Assembly: GCF_030815485.1 (NCBI RefSeq)
Contig: NZ_JAUSWV010000002.1
Span: 5,270,001 to 5,334,000, forward strand
DNA length: 64,000 nt
Origin: Streptomyces rishiriensis
GTDB lineage: Bacteria; Actinomycetota; Actinomycetes; Streptomycetales; Streptomycetaceae
Direction: 5' to 3'
In this document: piece by piece, positions 16,702 to 26,809 of the stretch
Numbering within the stretch: position 1 is the first letter of the stretch
How the letters are laid out: every line of letters starts with the position of its first letter
Program-made: the position numbers and the translations under genes
The notes under the pieces: generated by a model
The model's database searches: none
What the model was told of the DNA's origin: nothing
What the model saw: only the letters and a program-made list of their open reading frames with translations

Positions 16702-16895
16702 GGCGCTTCCGTGTGGTGCGAGCTGGCCGCGGCCTGAGGGCGGCGGCGCCGCGCGGGCCCGGTGGTGCATTCGTCCGCTGTGACACTTCTGCGCGGCCCG
16801 GCGCTGATGACCTTGAGGGCGTGGCCGTGTTCGGACCCGGGGTCCGGCGGGGGGAGTCGCGTGCCGGAACGGACTCCGCACGAACGAGGACAGTC

Positions 16896-17528
16896 TTGGG
16901 CCAGGGAGGGGAACCGCGGCGCGCGCAGGCGTACGACCGGGAACTGGGCGCGGCCGTGACGCTGGCCCAGGACGGTGACGAGGCCGCGTTCGCCGTCGCG
17001 TACCGGATCGTGCAGCCGGGACTGCTCGGCTACCTGCGCGGGATCGTCGGCGACGACGCCGAGGACGTGGCCTCCGACGCCTGGCTGGAGATCGCCCGCG
17101 ACCTGGGGCGGTTCAAGGGCGACGGCGCGGGGTTCCGCGGCTGGACCGCGACCATCGCCCGGCACCGGGCCCTCGACCATCTGCGCCGGCTGCGGGTCCG
17201 GCCGCGGTCGGCGGTGCTGGACCAGGACGTCGTCCTCGACCTGGCCGGCCCCTCCAGCACCCACGACGAGGCGCTGGAGTCGCTCTCCACCGAGCACGCC
17301 CTGGAACTGGTCCGCGGGCTGCCGCGCGACCAGGCCGAGGCGGTGCTGCTGCGGGTGGTCGTGGGGCTGGACGGACCCGCCGCGGCCCGCGTGCTCGGCA
17401 AGCGCCCCGGCGCCGTCCGTACGGCGGCGCACCGGGGCCTGAAGCGGCTGGCCCGCCAGCTCGACGCCGCGGGTGTGGCCGAAGGTGTGACGGATGGCGG
17501 CCCCCGAACGCTGGGGGAGTCGACATGA
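16896..17528 (+). CDS. ECF sigma factor, cassette 1
   Basis: The 210-residue protein has region 2 (QDGDEAAFAVAYRIVQPGLLGYLRGIVGDDAEDVASDAWLEIARDL) and region 4 (LPRDQAEAVLLRVVVGLDGPAAARVLGKRPGAVRTAAHRGLKRL). TTG at 16896 with GAGGA seven bases upstream is the chosen start because it aligns with the start of its paralogue at 18799. The following membrane gene is the likely anti-sigma factor. The paralogue shares layout and sequence almost throughout. Confidence 0.88.
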   Translation: MGQGGEPRRAQAYDRELGAAVTLAQDGDEAAFAVAYRIVQPGLLGYLRGIVGDDAEDVASDAWLEIARDLGRFKGDGAGFRGWTATIARHRALDHLRRLRVRPRSAVLDQDVVLDLAGPSSTHDEALESLSTEHALELVRGLPRDQAEAVLLRVVVGLDGPAAARVLGKRPGAVRTAAHRGLKRLARQLDAAGVAEGVTDGGPRTLGEST

Positions 17529-17622
17529 ACGGCGAGGGCTGCGAACCGTATGGATCAGTGGCGGGCCCGGCCACCAGGTCGCACGGCCTGACCGGACGGA
17601 CGGGACAGAGGCGGAAACGGAC

Positions 17623-18504
17623 ATGGGTGAACGGCTGAACGACGGTGCGGGCCACAGCCGTCGGCGCGCACACCCCGCGGACACCGCTGCCGAGGACGAA
17701 GCCGCCGCCTACGCGCCGGGGGCCGCGGGACCTCCGTCGGCGGTGCTGCTCGTCCGGGCCCTGCGCATGCCGCGGGGTCCGCGAGGGCCCGGCGACCGCC
17801 CGGAGGCGATGCAGGACGCCGGCAGCGACGGCGAGCGGAGGGCCGTCGCCGCCTTCCGGGCCGCCCGCGACGCGGGCGCGCACCAGGCCCGTACCCGGCG
17901 CCGGGACGACTGGCGGCCCCGGGTCCGGCGGCACACGGCCCGTTCGCTGCGGGCCACGCTCTCCGTGCTGGTCGCCGGCCTCGCGCTGGGCGGGGTCGGG
18001 TTCGCCGCCGTCGCGTCCTCCACGGGCGGTGTCGCCGAGGGCGCGGGCCGTCCCGTACCGGCGGCGACCGCGACCGGGGCCCGGCCCGCCGACACCGCTT
18101 CCGCGAGCCCGCGGCCGGACGCCTCCGCGGGCCGGGACCGCCCGGTGGGCGCCGAGGACACCGACGCGCACTGCCGTGCCTACGAGAAGGTCCGTGGGCG
18201 GGGCAGGGCGATGGACTCCACCGCCTGGCAACGCCTGGTGACCGCGGCGGGCGGCGCGGCGAACGTCACGGCGTACTGCACGACAGAGCTGGAGGCAGAG
18301 GGAGCGGCGGCCGTTTCCGCATCCGCGTCGGCAGGGGGCGGACCGAAGACCGCCAAGAGCCCGAAGGCCGACGGGACTCCGAAGGCCGGCGGGTCGCAGA
18401 AGACCGAGGCGACCGCCAAGGCCGGGAAGACACCCAAGGCCGGCAAGAGCGCCAAGGCCGCCACGAGCGCCAAGGCCGCCACGAGCGGGGCCGAGGGCCG
18501 GTAA
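17623..18504 (+). CDS. Putative transmembrane anti-sigma factor, cassette 1
   Basis: The 293-residue protein has a cytoplasmic Arg/Asp-rich N terminus (AVAAFRAARDAG before the membrane), one helix (about 107-127), an outer Ala/Pro linker, a small domain bounded by two cysteines (CRAYEKV to AAGGAANVTAYC), and a long Lys/Ala repeat tail (KAGKTPKAGKSAKAATS). The equivalent second gene has the same plan: AAFRKAH, one helix, CRDLSAG to AGGPTRVPKYC, then a low-complexity tail. No zinc-binding ZAS motif is seen. Position directly after the sigma gene is the main reason for the anti-sigma call. Confidence 0.7.
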   Translation: MGERLNDGAGHSRRRAHPADTAAEDEAAAYAPGAAGPPSAVLLVRALRMPRGPRGPGDRPEAMQDAGSDGERRAVAAFRAARDAGAHQARTRRRDDWRPRVRRHTARSLRATLSVLVAGLALGGVGFAAVASSTGGVAEGAGRPVPAATATGARPADTASASPRPDASAGRDRPVGAEDTDAHCRAYEKVRGRGRAMDSTAWQRLVTAAGGAANVTAYCTTELEAEGAAAVSASASAGGGPKTAKSPKADGTPKAGGSQKTEATAKAGKTPKAGKSAKAATSAKAATSGAEGR

Positions 18505-18798
18505 CCGGTTGCCGCCAAAGCAACGGCCGAGGCCGCCACCCCCCACAGGAGAGGCCCCGGCCGTCGCGCGGCACGGGCCGCGCGGCGGCCCGTACTCCCT
18601 ACAGCGCCATGGATGCGTTTTCTGTCACACCCCGACCGCACCCGCTCGCGTCACGAGTTAGTTGCATGTTCTACGGACATGGACGTGCGGCTGTTTCAGG
18701 TCGTAACGTGCCTTTCGCGCCGGACGGCCAAGCGGCAGACCACCGCAAACGACCTGCGGTCCAGAAAACCGCGCACCATCGACCGAGGAAACCACGAC

Positions 18799-19458
18799 GT
18801 GGGGGACGACGCGGAGCTGACAGCCGCGGTGCTCGCGGCACAGGACGGGGACGAGACCGCGTTCCGGACTGTGTACCGCACGGTGCACCCGCGGCTGCTC
18901 GGGTACGTACGCACGCTCGTCGGCGACCCCGACGCCGAGGACGTGTCCTCCGAGGCCTGGCTCCAGATAGCCCGGGACCTGGACCGCTTCAGCGGCGACG
19001 CGGACCGCTTCCGTGGCTGGGCCGCCCGGATCGCCCGCAACCGCGCGCTGGACCACATACGGATGCGCGGCCGGCGCCCGGCGACGGTCGCCGACGAGAC
19101 GGAACTGACGGCCCGCCCCGCCGAGTCCGACACCGCGGGCGAGGCCATGGAGGCACTGGCCACCGGCCGCACCCTCGGACTCATCGCCCGGCTGCCGCAG
19201 GACCAGGCCGAGGCCGTCGTGCTGCGGGTGGTCATGGGCCTGGACGCCAAGACGGCCGCCGAGACGCTCGGCAAACGACCCGGTGCGGTGCGCACGGCCG
19301 CGCACCGCGGCCTGAAGAAGCTCGCGGAACTGCTCGGTGAGGATCCCGAGACGGCCGGTGTGCTCGACGCGCTGCCGTCTCAGCGAGAACCGCGCTCGCG
19401 CGCGGTGACGTCCGCCGGTGTGACGCATATGCGCGCGCGGACGCAGAAGGACATGTGA
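18799..19458 (+). CDS. ECF sigma factor, cassette 2
   Basis: The 219-residue paralogue of the sigma factor at 16896 has region 2 (QDGDETAFRTVYRTVHPRLLGYVRTLVGDPDAEDVSSEAWLQIARDL) and region 4 (LPQDQAEAVVLRVVMGLDAKTAAETLGKRPGAVRTAAHRGLKKL). GTG at 18799 follows GAGGAA by eight bases. The stop overlaps the next ATG (TGATG), so sigma and membrane partner are translationally coupled. The 294-base gap before it contains only a short CGCGCGGC hairpin (18565-18584) and probable promoter sequence. Confidence 0.9.
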   Translation: MGDDAELTAAVLAAQDGDETAFRTVYRTVHPRLLGYVRTLVGDPDAEDVSSEAWLQIARDLDRFSGDADRFRGWAARIARNRALDHIRMRGRRPATVADETELTARPAESDTAGEAMEALATGRTLGLIARLPQDQAEAVVLRVVMGLDAKTAAETLGKRPGAVRTAAHRGLKKLAELLGEDPETAGVLDALPSQREPRSRAVTSAGVTHMRARTQKDM

Positions 19459-20636
19459 TGGCCGACAAGCAGGACAGGTGGCTCGATCGCGAAACGGCGG
19501 AGCGTCTGCTGCGCGGTGAGTCACCCGACAACGCTGTCGGCGCCGCGGCCGGGGAAGAGGCCCAGCGGCTCGCCCGGACCCTCGCCGCGCTGGCCGCGCT
19601 CTCCGCGCCCGCCGCCGAGACCCTGCCCGCCGACGAGGAACTGCCCGGCGAGGCCGCCGCCCTGGCCGCCTTCCGCAAGGCCCACGCGGACCGCGCCGAC
19701 CTCGCGGGCCGTGCCGGTCTCGCGGCTCTCGCCGGCCTCGCCACGGGTCCCGCCGGACTCGGCGGTGGGACGACGGACGCCGCCACCGGCCGGCCGCGTG
19801 TCCCGCACGCCGCCGACGCGGGACTGGTGCGTATCGGCGGTCGTGTCCCGGAAGCCGGGCGTCCGGCCCGGTGGAGCCGGCCCGTACGGCTGGGGCTGGC
19901 CGCCGCGCTCGCCGCCGGGATGGTGGGCGGGGTCGCGGCCGGGACCGGTGTCCTGCCGACCCCGTTCGACGGCGCCGAACCCGCCCGTCCCGCGGCCTCC
20001 GTCCCGGCCCCCGTGCCCCCGGACGACCGCTCGCTCGCCACACCCGCGCCCGACGCCCCGGGCGGCGACGAGGACCCGGCGGCCCCGGACGGCGGCGCGG
20101 GTGCCACCGGCCGCGAGGACACCGGGGACGGAAAGGCGGGCGGCGCCCCCTCGGCCGCCCCGGACCCCCGGGACACCTGGCCGGCCGGCGTGACCTCGTC
20201 CTGCCGCGACCTGAGCGCCGGGCGCGCCCTGGACACCGAGCGCCGCCAGTCCCTGGAGCAACTCGCGGGCGGCCCGACGCGCGTGCCGAAGTACTGCGCG
20301 GGCGTCCTCGACGGCACCGCCGCCGGAAACTCCCGGGGCGACGACCGCAACCCGAACGGCACCACCGGCCGGGACACCGGAAAGAACCAGAGCGACCGCG
20401 GAGGCCGTGGCGGCGGCGCCACGGGCGACAGGTCCGGTTCGGGCGACAAGGGCGGCTCCGACGACGACGGCGACGGCGACGGGGGCCGTGGTCGCGACGG
20501 TGACCGTGACCGGGGGCGTGGACACGGCGGCCGTGGCGGAGGTCATGGCGGCGGCCACGAGGGCGACGGCCGGGCCGGCCGCGGCTCGGGCCACTCGGCC
20601 CACTCCGGTGGAAATTCGTCCGATCACCACCACTGA
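19458..20636 (+). CDS. Putative transmembrane anti-sigma factor, cassette 2
   Basis: The 392-residue protein begins MADKQDRWLDRETAERLLRG, with a cytoplasmic part of about 145 residues (ALAAFRKAHADRAD), one membrane helix (about 144-165), an outer Pro/Asp linker, a two-cysteine module (SSCRDLSAGRALDTERR to AGGPTRVPKYC) and a Gly/Asp/Arg-rich tail that ends in a His run. The tail (from about 20310) is low-complexity and probably lies in the wall. Coupling with the sigma gene supports an anti-sigma role; direct evidence is lacking. Confidence 0.75.
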   Translation: MADKQDRWLDRETAERLLRGESPDNAVGAAAGEEAQRLARTLAALAALSAPAAETLPADEELPGEAAALAAFRKAHADRADLAGRAGLAALAGLATGPAGLGGGTTDAATGRPRVPHAADAGLVRIGGRVPEAGRPARWSRPVRLGLAAALAAGMVGGVAAGTGVLPTPFDGAEPARPAASVPAPVPPDDRSLATPAPDAPGGDEDPAAPDGGAGATGREDTGDGKAGGAPSAAPDPRDTWPAGVTSSCRDLSAGRALDTERRQSLEQLAGGPTRVPKYCAGVLDGTAAGNSRGDDRNPNGTTGRDTGKNQSDRGGRGGGATGDRSGSGDKGGSDDDGDGDGGRGRDGDRDRGRGHGGRGGGHGGGHEGDGRAGRGSGHSAHSGGNSSDHHH

Positions 20637-20780
20637 CCTGCGCTTTTCGCGAGTCCCCGAAATTCTTTCGCCGAGGGTGTGACGTTTTCGGCGGCCGGCG
20701 CGCAGTAAGAAGTGAGCCGACTGGTCATCGGCCCTTGCACAGAGCCGGGGTTCCCCCCGTACTTCCGGCTCGTGCGCTCG

Positions 20781-20817
20781 GCGCGGGCGGGACACGTTCC
20801 CCCGGTCCCGCTCGCGC
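20781..20817. terminator. Bidirectional terminator between anti-sigma and L,D-transpeptidase genes
   Basis: GCGCGGGCGGGAC (20781-20793) pairs with GTCCCGCTCGCGC (20805-20817) with one mismatch, in the 222-base gap where the two genes converge. Nothing else is seen in that gap. Confidence 0.55.
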
Positions 20818-20858
20818 CCCGAACACCTCCCGCCCTCACCCGGCTCGCGCCGCCGCGC

Positions 20859-21701
20859 TCACCAGGACACGACGACCTTGTCGCCGTTCCTCACCTGTGC
20901 GAACACACTCGCGATCGCCGTCTCGTCCCGCACGTTGACGCATCCGTGCGAGGCCCCCGCGTAGCCGCGGGCGGCGAAGTCGGCCGAGTAGTGCACCGCC
21001 TGCCCGCCGCTGAAGAACATCGCGTACGGCATCGGCGAGTGGTAGAGCGTGGACACATGGTCGCGGGACTTCCAGTAGACGTGGAACACGCCCTCCCGGG
21101 TGGGCGTGTACTGCGAGCCGAAGCGGACCGGCACCGTCGTCAGGGTCCGCCCTTCGACCATCCAGCGCAGGGTCCGGGTCGTCTTATCGATGCACAGCAC
21201 CCGTCCGGACCGGCACCGGGGATCGGGCGCGGCGGCTGGCTGACCGCCCATCAGGTACAGCTCCCACTCCCCGGGTTCGTGCGTCATCGCCAGCAGCCGC
21301 CGCCAGGTGACGGCGTCCGTCCTCCCGGTCGCCGGCAGCCCGCGCTTGTCCTGGAAGCCCTTCACCGCCTCCTCGGTGCGCTCGCCGTACGTTCCCGTGG
21401 GCCCCTCGAAGAGCCAGGCGACCTGGCGCAGCCGGGCCTGGAGCTCGCGGACGTCGCGCCCCTCGTCGCCCCGGGACCACAGGACCGCGGGAGGCGGGGC
21501 GCCGGTGGCCGGTGCGCTCGGCTTGTCGTCGGTGGTGGCCCGGGCCGGTGCCGACGCCGGCGCCGACGCCGTCCGGCCGACGCCGGCAGGGGCGGGCGAG
21601 CGTGCCGCTCCGTCCGCTCCCGGGGCCCGCGCACTGCATCCGCACACCGTCACCAGAGCCGCCGTGCCGGTCAGGACGGCGATCGATCTCCGCATCCGCA
21701 T
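20859..21701 (-). CDS. L,D-transpeptidase lipoprotein with peptidoglycan-binding domain
   Basis: The 280-residue protein starts MRMRRSIAVLTGTAALVTVCGCS, a lipoprotein-like signal with Cys near residue 22. After an Ala/Pro linker come a PG_binding_1 domain (GDEGRDVRELQARLRQVAW to FQDKRGLPATGRTDAVTW) and a YkuD catalytic domain whose active site is SHGCVNVRD near the C terminus. Such enzymes make 3-3 crosslinks in peptidoglycan outside the membrane. The longer frame upstream has no signal peptide at its start, so the ATG at 21701 is chosen. Confidence 0.9.
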   Translation of the reverse strand: MRMRRSIAVLTGTAALVTVCGCSARAPGADGAARSPAPAGVGRTASAPASAPARATTDDKPSAPATGAPPPAVLWSRGDEGRDVRELQARLRQVAWLFEGPTGTYGERTEEAVKGFQDKRGLPATGRTDAVTWRRLLAMTHEPGEWELYLMGGQPAAAPDPRCRSGRVLCIDKTTRTLRWMVEGRTLTTVPVRFGSQYTPTREGVFHVYWKSRDHVSTLYHSPMPYAMFFSGGQAVHYSADFAARGYAGASHGCVNVRDETAIASVFAQVRNGDKVVVSW

Positions 21702-21945
21702 GCCTGGGATGTTCCCCCGGGATGACGTCTCGCGAACGGAGCGGCATCGTGGTGACCGGCGGCCGCGAACAGTCTGTGAGGAAGGTCCCAGCGTGGCCCT
21801 CTCCACCGGGTACGCGCGCCCCGATACAGTCCGTCGGACGGTCGGACCGTACTGACGGGTAACCGATAGCACGGTCGGCAGGCGACCGGTAGGTGACCCG
21901 AGTGGTCGAAGCAGCGGGTATAGCTCAGCGGGAGGCATCACACCC

Positions 21946-23526
<1,581 letters not shown>

Positions 23527-23551
23527 GCCGGGCGGTTCCCCCGAGGGGCGA

Positions 23552-24940
23552 TCAAGGGCGGAACGCGTCCGTTCCCGGCCTCCTCGACGGCGACGACCCG
23601 TCGAGGCCGACCCGTGCGCGGTACGCCCCGAGACCGTCCTGCGTGGCGCCCGCCCAGCCCACATAGCCGTCCGGGCGGACCAGGAACACCCCGTCCGCCA
23701 GGGTCAGCAGGGTCCAGTCCGGGCCCCTGAGCCGGTCGAAGAGACGGACGCCGTCGACCGTCAGGTCCGGGAAGCGGTCGCCGGCGGCCGGCGGACCGGG
23801 GTTCTCCCGGGTCTCCTCGCTCAGTGACGATCGCCGGTAGTCAAGGCCCAGTTGCCGGGTCGACGCACCGCGCCTCGCCTCGTCCCGGTGGATCGCGGTG
23901 GAGATGCCGAGTACGTGCTCGGCGACGGGGCGGCGCTCCTCCTCGTAGGTGTCCAGCAGGGCTTCCGGCGCCCGGCCGCTCAGCACCGCACCCAGCTTCC
24001 AGCCCAGGTTGTACGCGTCCTGGACGCTGGTGTTCAGGCCCTGACCGCCGGCCGGGGAGTGGACGTGCGCCGCGTCGCCGGCCAGGAAGACCCGTCCCTC
24101 GCGGAAGCGGTCCGCCAGGGCGGCGCGCGGGCGGAAGTCGGACGACCAGAGCACCTCCGTCACCGCCTCGGGCGCGAGGTGGGTGCGCGCGGCGACGAGC
24201 TTGCGGACGCCGTCCGGGGACAGATCCGGATCCGTCCCCTCGGGGAGCCGCGCCACCAGCTGGAAATGGTCCGTCCCGGCCAGCGGGCACAGCGCCAGGA
24301 AGCCCGAGTCCGGCCCGCTCGGCGGGAACAGGTGCCACCATGTCCGGTCCAGGCCGGGAATCCGCACGTCTGCCACCAGGGCCGCGTCCGGGTCGAGTGT
24401 CTCGCCCCTCATCTCGATGCCGAGCGCACGGCGCACCGCCGAGCGGCCGCCGTCCGCGGCGACGGCGTACCGGGCGCGGACCGGCCCGCCGGAGCGGAAG
24501 TGCGCCGTCACCCCCTCGGTGTCCTGCTCGAGCCGCAGAACCTCACGGCCGAAGGCCACGGTCCCGCCCAGCTCCGTCAGCCGTGCCAGCAGGATCTCCT
24601 GGTTGCGCCACTGCGGGACCATCCAGGGGACGGTGAAGCGGCAGCCCTCCTCGCCGTCCTCCATCGGGTCGAACATCGCGTGCTCGCCGACCTGCTCGCC
24701 GTCCGCCCAGACCATGCCCACCGGGTAGGGGCCGCCCGCGGCGAGGATGTGGTCGAGGACGCCGAGATCCTCGTAGACCTCCATCGTGCGCGGTTGGAGG
24801 CCCTTGCCGCGGGAGCCGGGGGCGAGGGTCTCGCCCCGTTCCACCACCAGCGCGTCCACTCCGCGCCGGGCCAGGTCGATGCCGAGGGCGAGACCGGCGG
24901 GGCCCGCGCCGACGATCAGGACGTCCACGTCCATACGCAT
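23552..24940 (-). CDS. FAD-dependent monooxygenase (TetX/aromatic hydroxylase type)
   Basis: The 462-residue flavoprotein has the N-terminal FAD motif VLIVGAGPAGLALGIDLARRG, the middle DG motif (VAADGGRSAVRRALG) and the C-terminal GDAAHVHSPAGGQGLNTSVQDA, so it belongs to the PheA/TetX/rifampicin-monooxygenase group that hydroxylates aromatic or polyketide substrates using NAD(P)H. ATG at 24940 with AGGAG six bases before it is the start; the frame runs on upstream without homology. It is divergent from a TetR-class repressor across a 70-base gap with two operators, suggesting drug-induced expression. Confidence 0.9.
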   Translation of the reverse strand: MRMDVDVLIVGAGPAGLALGIDLARRGVDALVVERGETLAPGSRGKGLQPRTMEVYEDLGVLDHILAAGGPYPVGMVWADGEQVGEHAMFDPMEDGEEGCRFTVPWMVPQWRNQEILLARLTELGGTVAFGREVLRLEQDTEGVTAHFRSGGPVRARYAVAADGGRSAVRRALGIEMRGETLDPDAALVADVRIPGLDRTWWHLFPPSGPDSGFLALCPLAGTDHFQLVARLPEGTDPDLSPDGVRKLVAARTHLAPEAVTEVLWSSDFRPRAALADRFREGRVFLAGDAAHVHSPAGGQGLNTSVQDAYNLGWKLGAVLSGRAPEALLDTYEEERRPVAEHVLGISTAIHRDEARRGASTRQLGLDYRRSSLSEETRENPGPPAAGDRFPDLTVDGVRLFDRLRGPDWTLLTLADGVFLVRPDGYVGWAGATQDGLGAYRARVGLDGSSPSRRPGTDAFRP

Positions 24941-24949
24941 GGAAAACTC

Positions 24950-24964
24950 CTTAACGCTGTTAAG
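24950..24964. promoter_or_regulatory. TetR-class operator copy 1 (CTTAAC-N3-GTTAAG)
   Basis: A 15-base palindrome lies directly before the monooxygenase start. The second copy is centred 37 bp away. Two operators between divergent genes is the classical tetR-tetA arrangement. Confidence 0.75.
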
Positions 24965-24986
24965 TGCTGTCGTCCACGAGAGTGGC

Positions 24987-25001
24987 CTTAACGGCGTTAA
25001 G
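24987..25001. promoter_or_regulatory. TetR-class operator copy 2 (CTTAACGGCGTTAAG)
   Basis: The same 6-3-6 palindrome as at 24950-24964, ending ten bases before the regulator GTG at 25011. It probably overlaps the regulator promoter and gives autorepression. Confidence 0.75.
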
Positions 25002-25010
25002 CTGTCAAGT

Positions 25011-25661
25011 GTGAGTACCGAACGACGTGCCCCCCTCGACCGCAAGCGGGTCGCGGACACCGCGCTCAGGCTGCTCGACGAGGCGGGTCTCGACGGGCTG
25101 ACCCTGCGTGCCATCGCCCGGGAGCTGGACGTGAAGGCGCCCGCCCTGTACTGGCACTTCAAGGACAAACAGGCCCTGCTGGACGAGATGGCGACCGAGA
25201 TGTACCGGCGGATGGTCGCGGGGACGGCGCTCGACCCCGCCGACTCGTGGCAGGACCGGCTCCGCAAGGCCAACCACGGGCTGCGCGCGGCGCTGCTCGC
25301 CTACCGCGACGGCGCCAAGGTCTTCAGCGGCTCCCGCTTCACCGGCGCCGACCACGCCGTGCAGATGGAGGAGACCCTGCGCCTGTTCATGGCCGCCGGC
25401 TTCACCTTCGCCGACGCCGTGCGCGCCTCGTCGACCGCGTACTCGTACACCATCGGGTTCGTCACCGAGGAGCAGGGCGTGCACCCGCGGCCGGGCGAGC
25501 GGCGCGAGGGATTCGACGTGGCGGAACGCGCACGGATGCTCGCCGACTACCCGCTGTCGGCGAAGGCGGGCGCCGAGATCTTCGCGGACTACGACCGGCA
25601 GTTCGGCGAAGGGCTGGAGATCGTCGTGGCGGGCATCACCGCGCGGTACGGGGTGCGGTAG
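25011..25661 (+). CDS. TetR repressor with TetR_C (tetracycline-repressor-like) ligand domain
   Basis: From GTG at 25011 the 216-residue protein has the true TetR-class helix-turn-helix (TLRAIARELDVKAPALYWHFKDKQALLDEM), close in form to Tet repressors (LYWHxKxKxALLDA). The C-terminal domain (SWQDRLRKANHGLRAALLAYRDGAKVFSG to SYTIGFVTEEQ) also follows TetR_C. No ribosome site is evident before the GTG, so the transcript may be leaderless. The paired operators point to control of itself and the divergent monooxygenase. Confidence 0.9.
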   Translation: MSTERRAPLDRKRVADTALRLLDEAGLDGLTLRAIARELDVKAPALYWHFKDKQALLDEMATEMYRRMVAGTALDPADSWQDRLRKANHGLRAALLAYRDGAKVFSGSRFTGADHAVQMEETLRLFMAAGFTFADAVRASSTAYSYTIGFVTEEQGVHPRPGERREGFDVAERARMLADYPLSAKAGAEIFADYDRQFGEGLEIVVAGITARYGVR

Positions 25662-25783
25662 ATCCAGGATCGGCGGACGGTCGGCCGACCGGGGCGGGGA
25701 CCGGAGCCGTCTGTCGATTCACGGCATTGCACCACTCATCGCGCGTTCTCACCGCGTTCACATCGCGCACCTAGTTTCGCCGA

Positions 25784-26809
25784 ATGCCTGACATATCCAG
25801 CCGGGTGCAGGAGTCCCGCTTGCCCCGTCAGCGGGGTGGCGCCGCACTCGTCTCTTATGTATTGCCCGTCTTCGACGAACAGGACGGGATCCGCCGCTTT
25901 CACGAGGAGCTCGTGGCGGCACTGCGCGAACGCCCCGAATACAGCTTCGAGCTGGTGTATGTCGACGACGGCTCCGCCGACGGCACTTCGCTCATCCTGG
26001 AAGACATCGCGAAGAACGACCGGCGCGTCCGGGTCGTCGACTTCGCGCGCAACTTCGGCCACCAGATGGCCATCACGGCCGGTATCGACGAGGCGCGCGG
26101 CGATGCCGTGATCGTCATGGACACCGACCTCCAGGACCCGCCGAAGGTCAGCCTCCAGCTGATCGACGCCTGGCGGGAGGGCGCGGAGATCGTGCACGCC
26201 CGCCGACGCAGCCGTCAGGACACGCTCTTCAAGCGGGCCACCGCGCACGCCTACTACCGCCTGCTGCGGTCCTCCACCGAGGTGGACATCCCGCTGGACA
26301 CCGGCGACTTCCGGCTCATGGACCGGCGCGCCGCCGACGAACTGCGGCTCTTCCGTGAGCGCAGCCGGTTCGTGCGCGGCATGGTCGCCTCGATGGGCTT
26401 CCGGCAGAGCGAGGTGCACTTCGACCGCGACGAGCGGTTCGCCGGCGAGACCAAGTACCCGCTGCGCAAGATGGCGCGCCTCGCCATCGACGGCCTGACC
26501 GGCTTCTCCACCGCACCCCTGCGGATGATCACCAGGCTGGGTTTCGTGGTGCTCGCGCTCTCCCTCGTCGGCATCTGCTACGCGCTCGGCATGAAGGTGC
26601 TGCGGCCCGAGATCACGGTCTCCGGCTGGACGATGCTCATGGTCGTCGTGCTCTTCATGGGCGGTGTGCAGATGCTGTCGCTCGGCGTCCTGGGCAGTTA
26701 TGTCGGCCGTACCTACAACGAGGTGCAGGGGCGGCCCCTGTACACCGTGCGGCAGATCATCTCGCACGACTCGCAGGCCCGCGCTGACGGCACCGGCGAT
26801 GACCACTGA
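25784..26809 (+). CDS. GtrB-type polyprenyl-phosphate glycosyltransferase (GT2)
   Basis: The 341-residue protein has a GT2 domain with the nucleotide motif VYVDDGSADGT and the metal motif VIVMDTDLQDPP, then two C-terminal membrane helices (about 252-272 and 287-310). This layout is that of GtrB/DPM-like enzymes that load a sugar onto undecaprenyl phosphate at the inner face of the membrane. The gene overlaps the following gtrA. The ATG follows a TAGTTT hexamer by six bases with no ribosome site, so it is probably leaderless. It starts the wall-glycopolymer cluster. Confidence 0.92.
   Translation: MPDISSRVQESRLPRQRGGAALVSYVLPVFDEQDGIRRFHEELVAALRERPEYSFELVYVDDGSADGTSLILEDIAKNDRRVRVVDFARNFGHQMAITAGIDEARGDAVIVMDTDLQDPPKVSLQLIDAWREGAEIVHARRRSRQDTLFKRATAHAYYRLLRSSTEVDIPLDTGDFRLMDRRAADELRLFRERSRFVRGMVASMGFRQSEVHFDRDERFAGETKYPLRKMARLAIDGLTGFSTAPLRMITRLGFVVLALSLVGICYALGMKVLRPEITVSGWTMLMVVVLFMGGVQMLSLGVLGSYVGRTYNEVQGRPLYTVRQIISHDSQARADGTGDDH

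Noticed and set aside
17525..17638. A 37-codon frame overlapping the end of sigma factor 1 (ATGA)
   Set aside because: It has no similarity to the N terminus of the paralogous anti-sigma protein and ends before the real membrane-protein gene; treated as chance.
21915..21945. A tRNA-like 5' half (GGGTATAGCTCAGCGGGAG) just before the mutase gene
   Set aside because: The first 19 bases look like an acceptor and D-arm start, but no D-stem closure, anticodon arm, T-loop (TTCRA) or matching acceptor 3' strand follows; the next bases are the coding start of the mutase. At most a chance match or a remnant.
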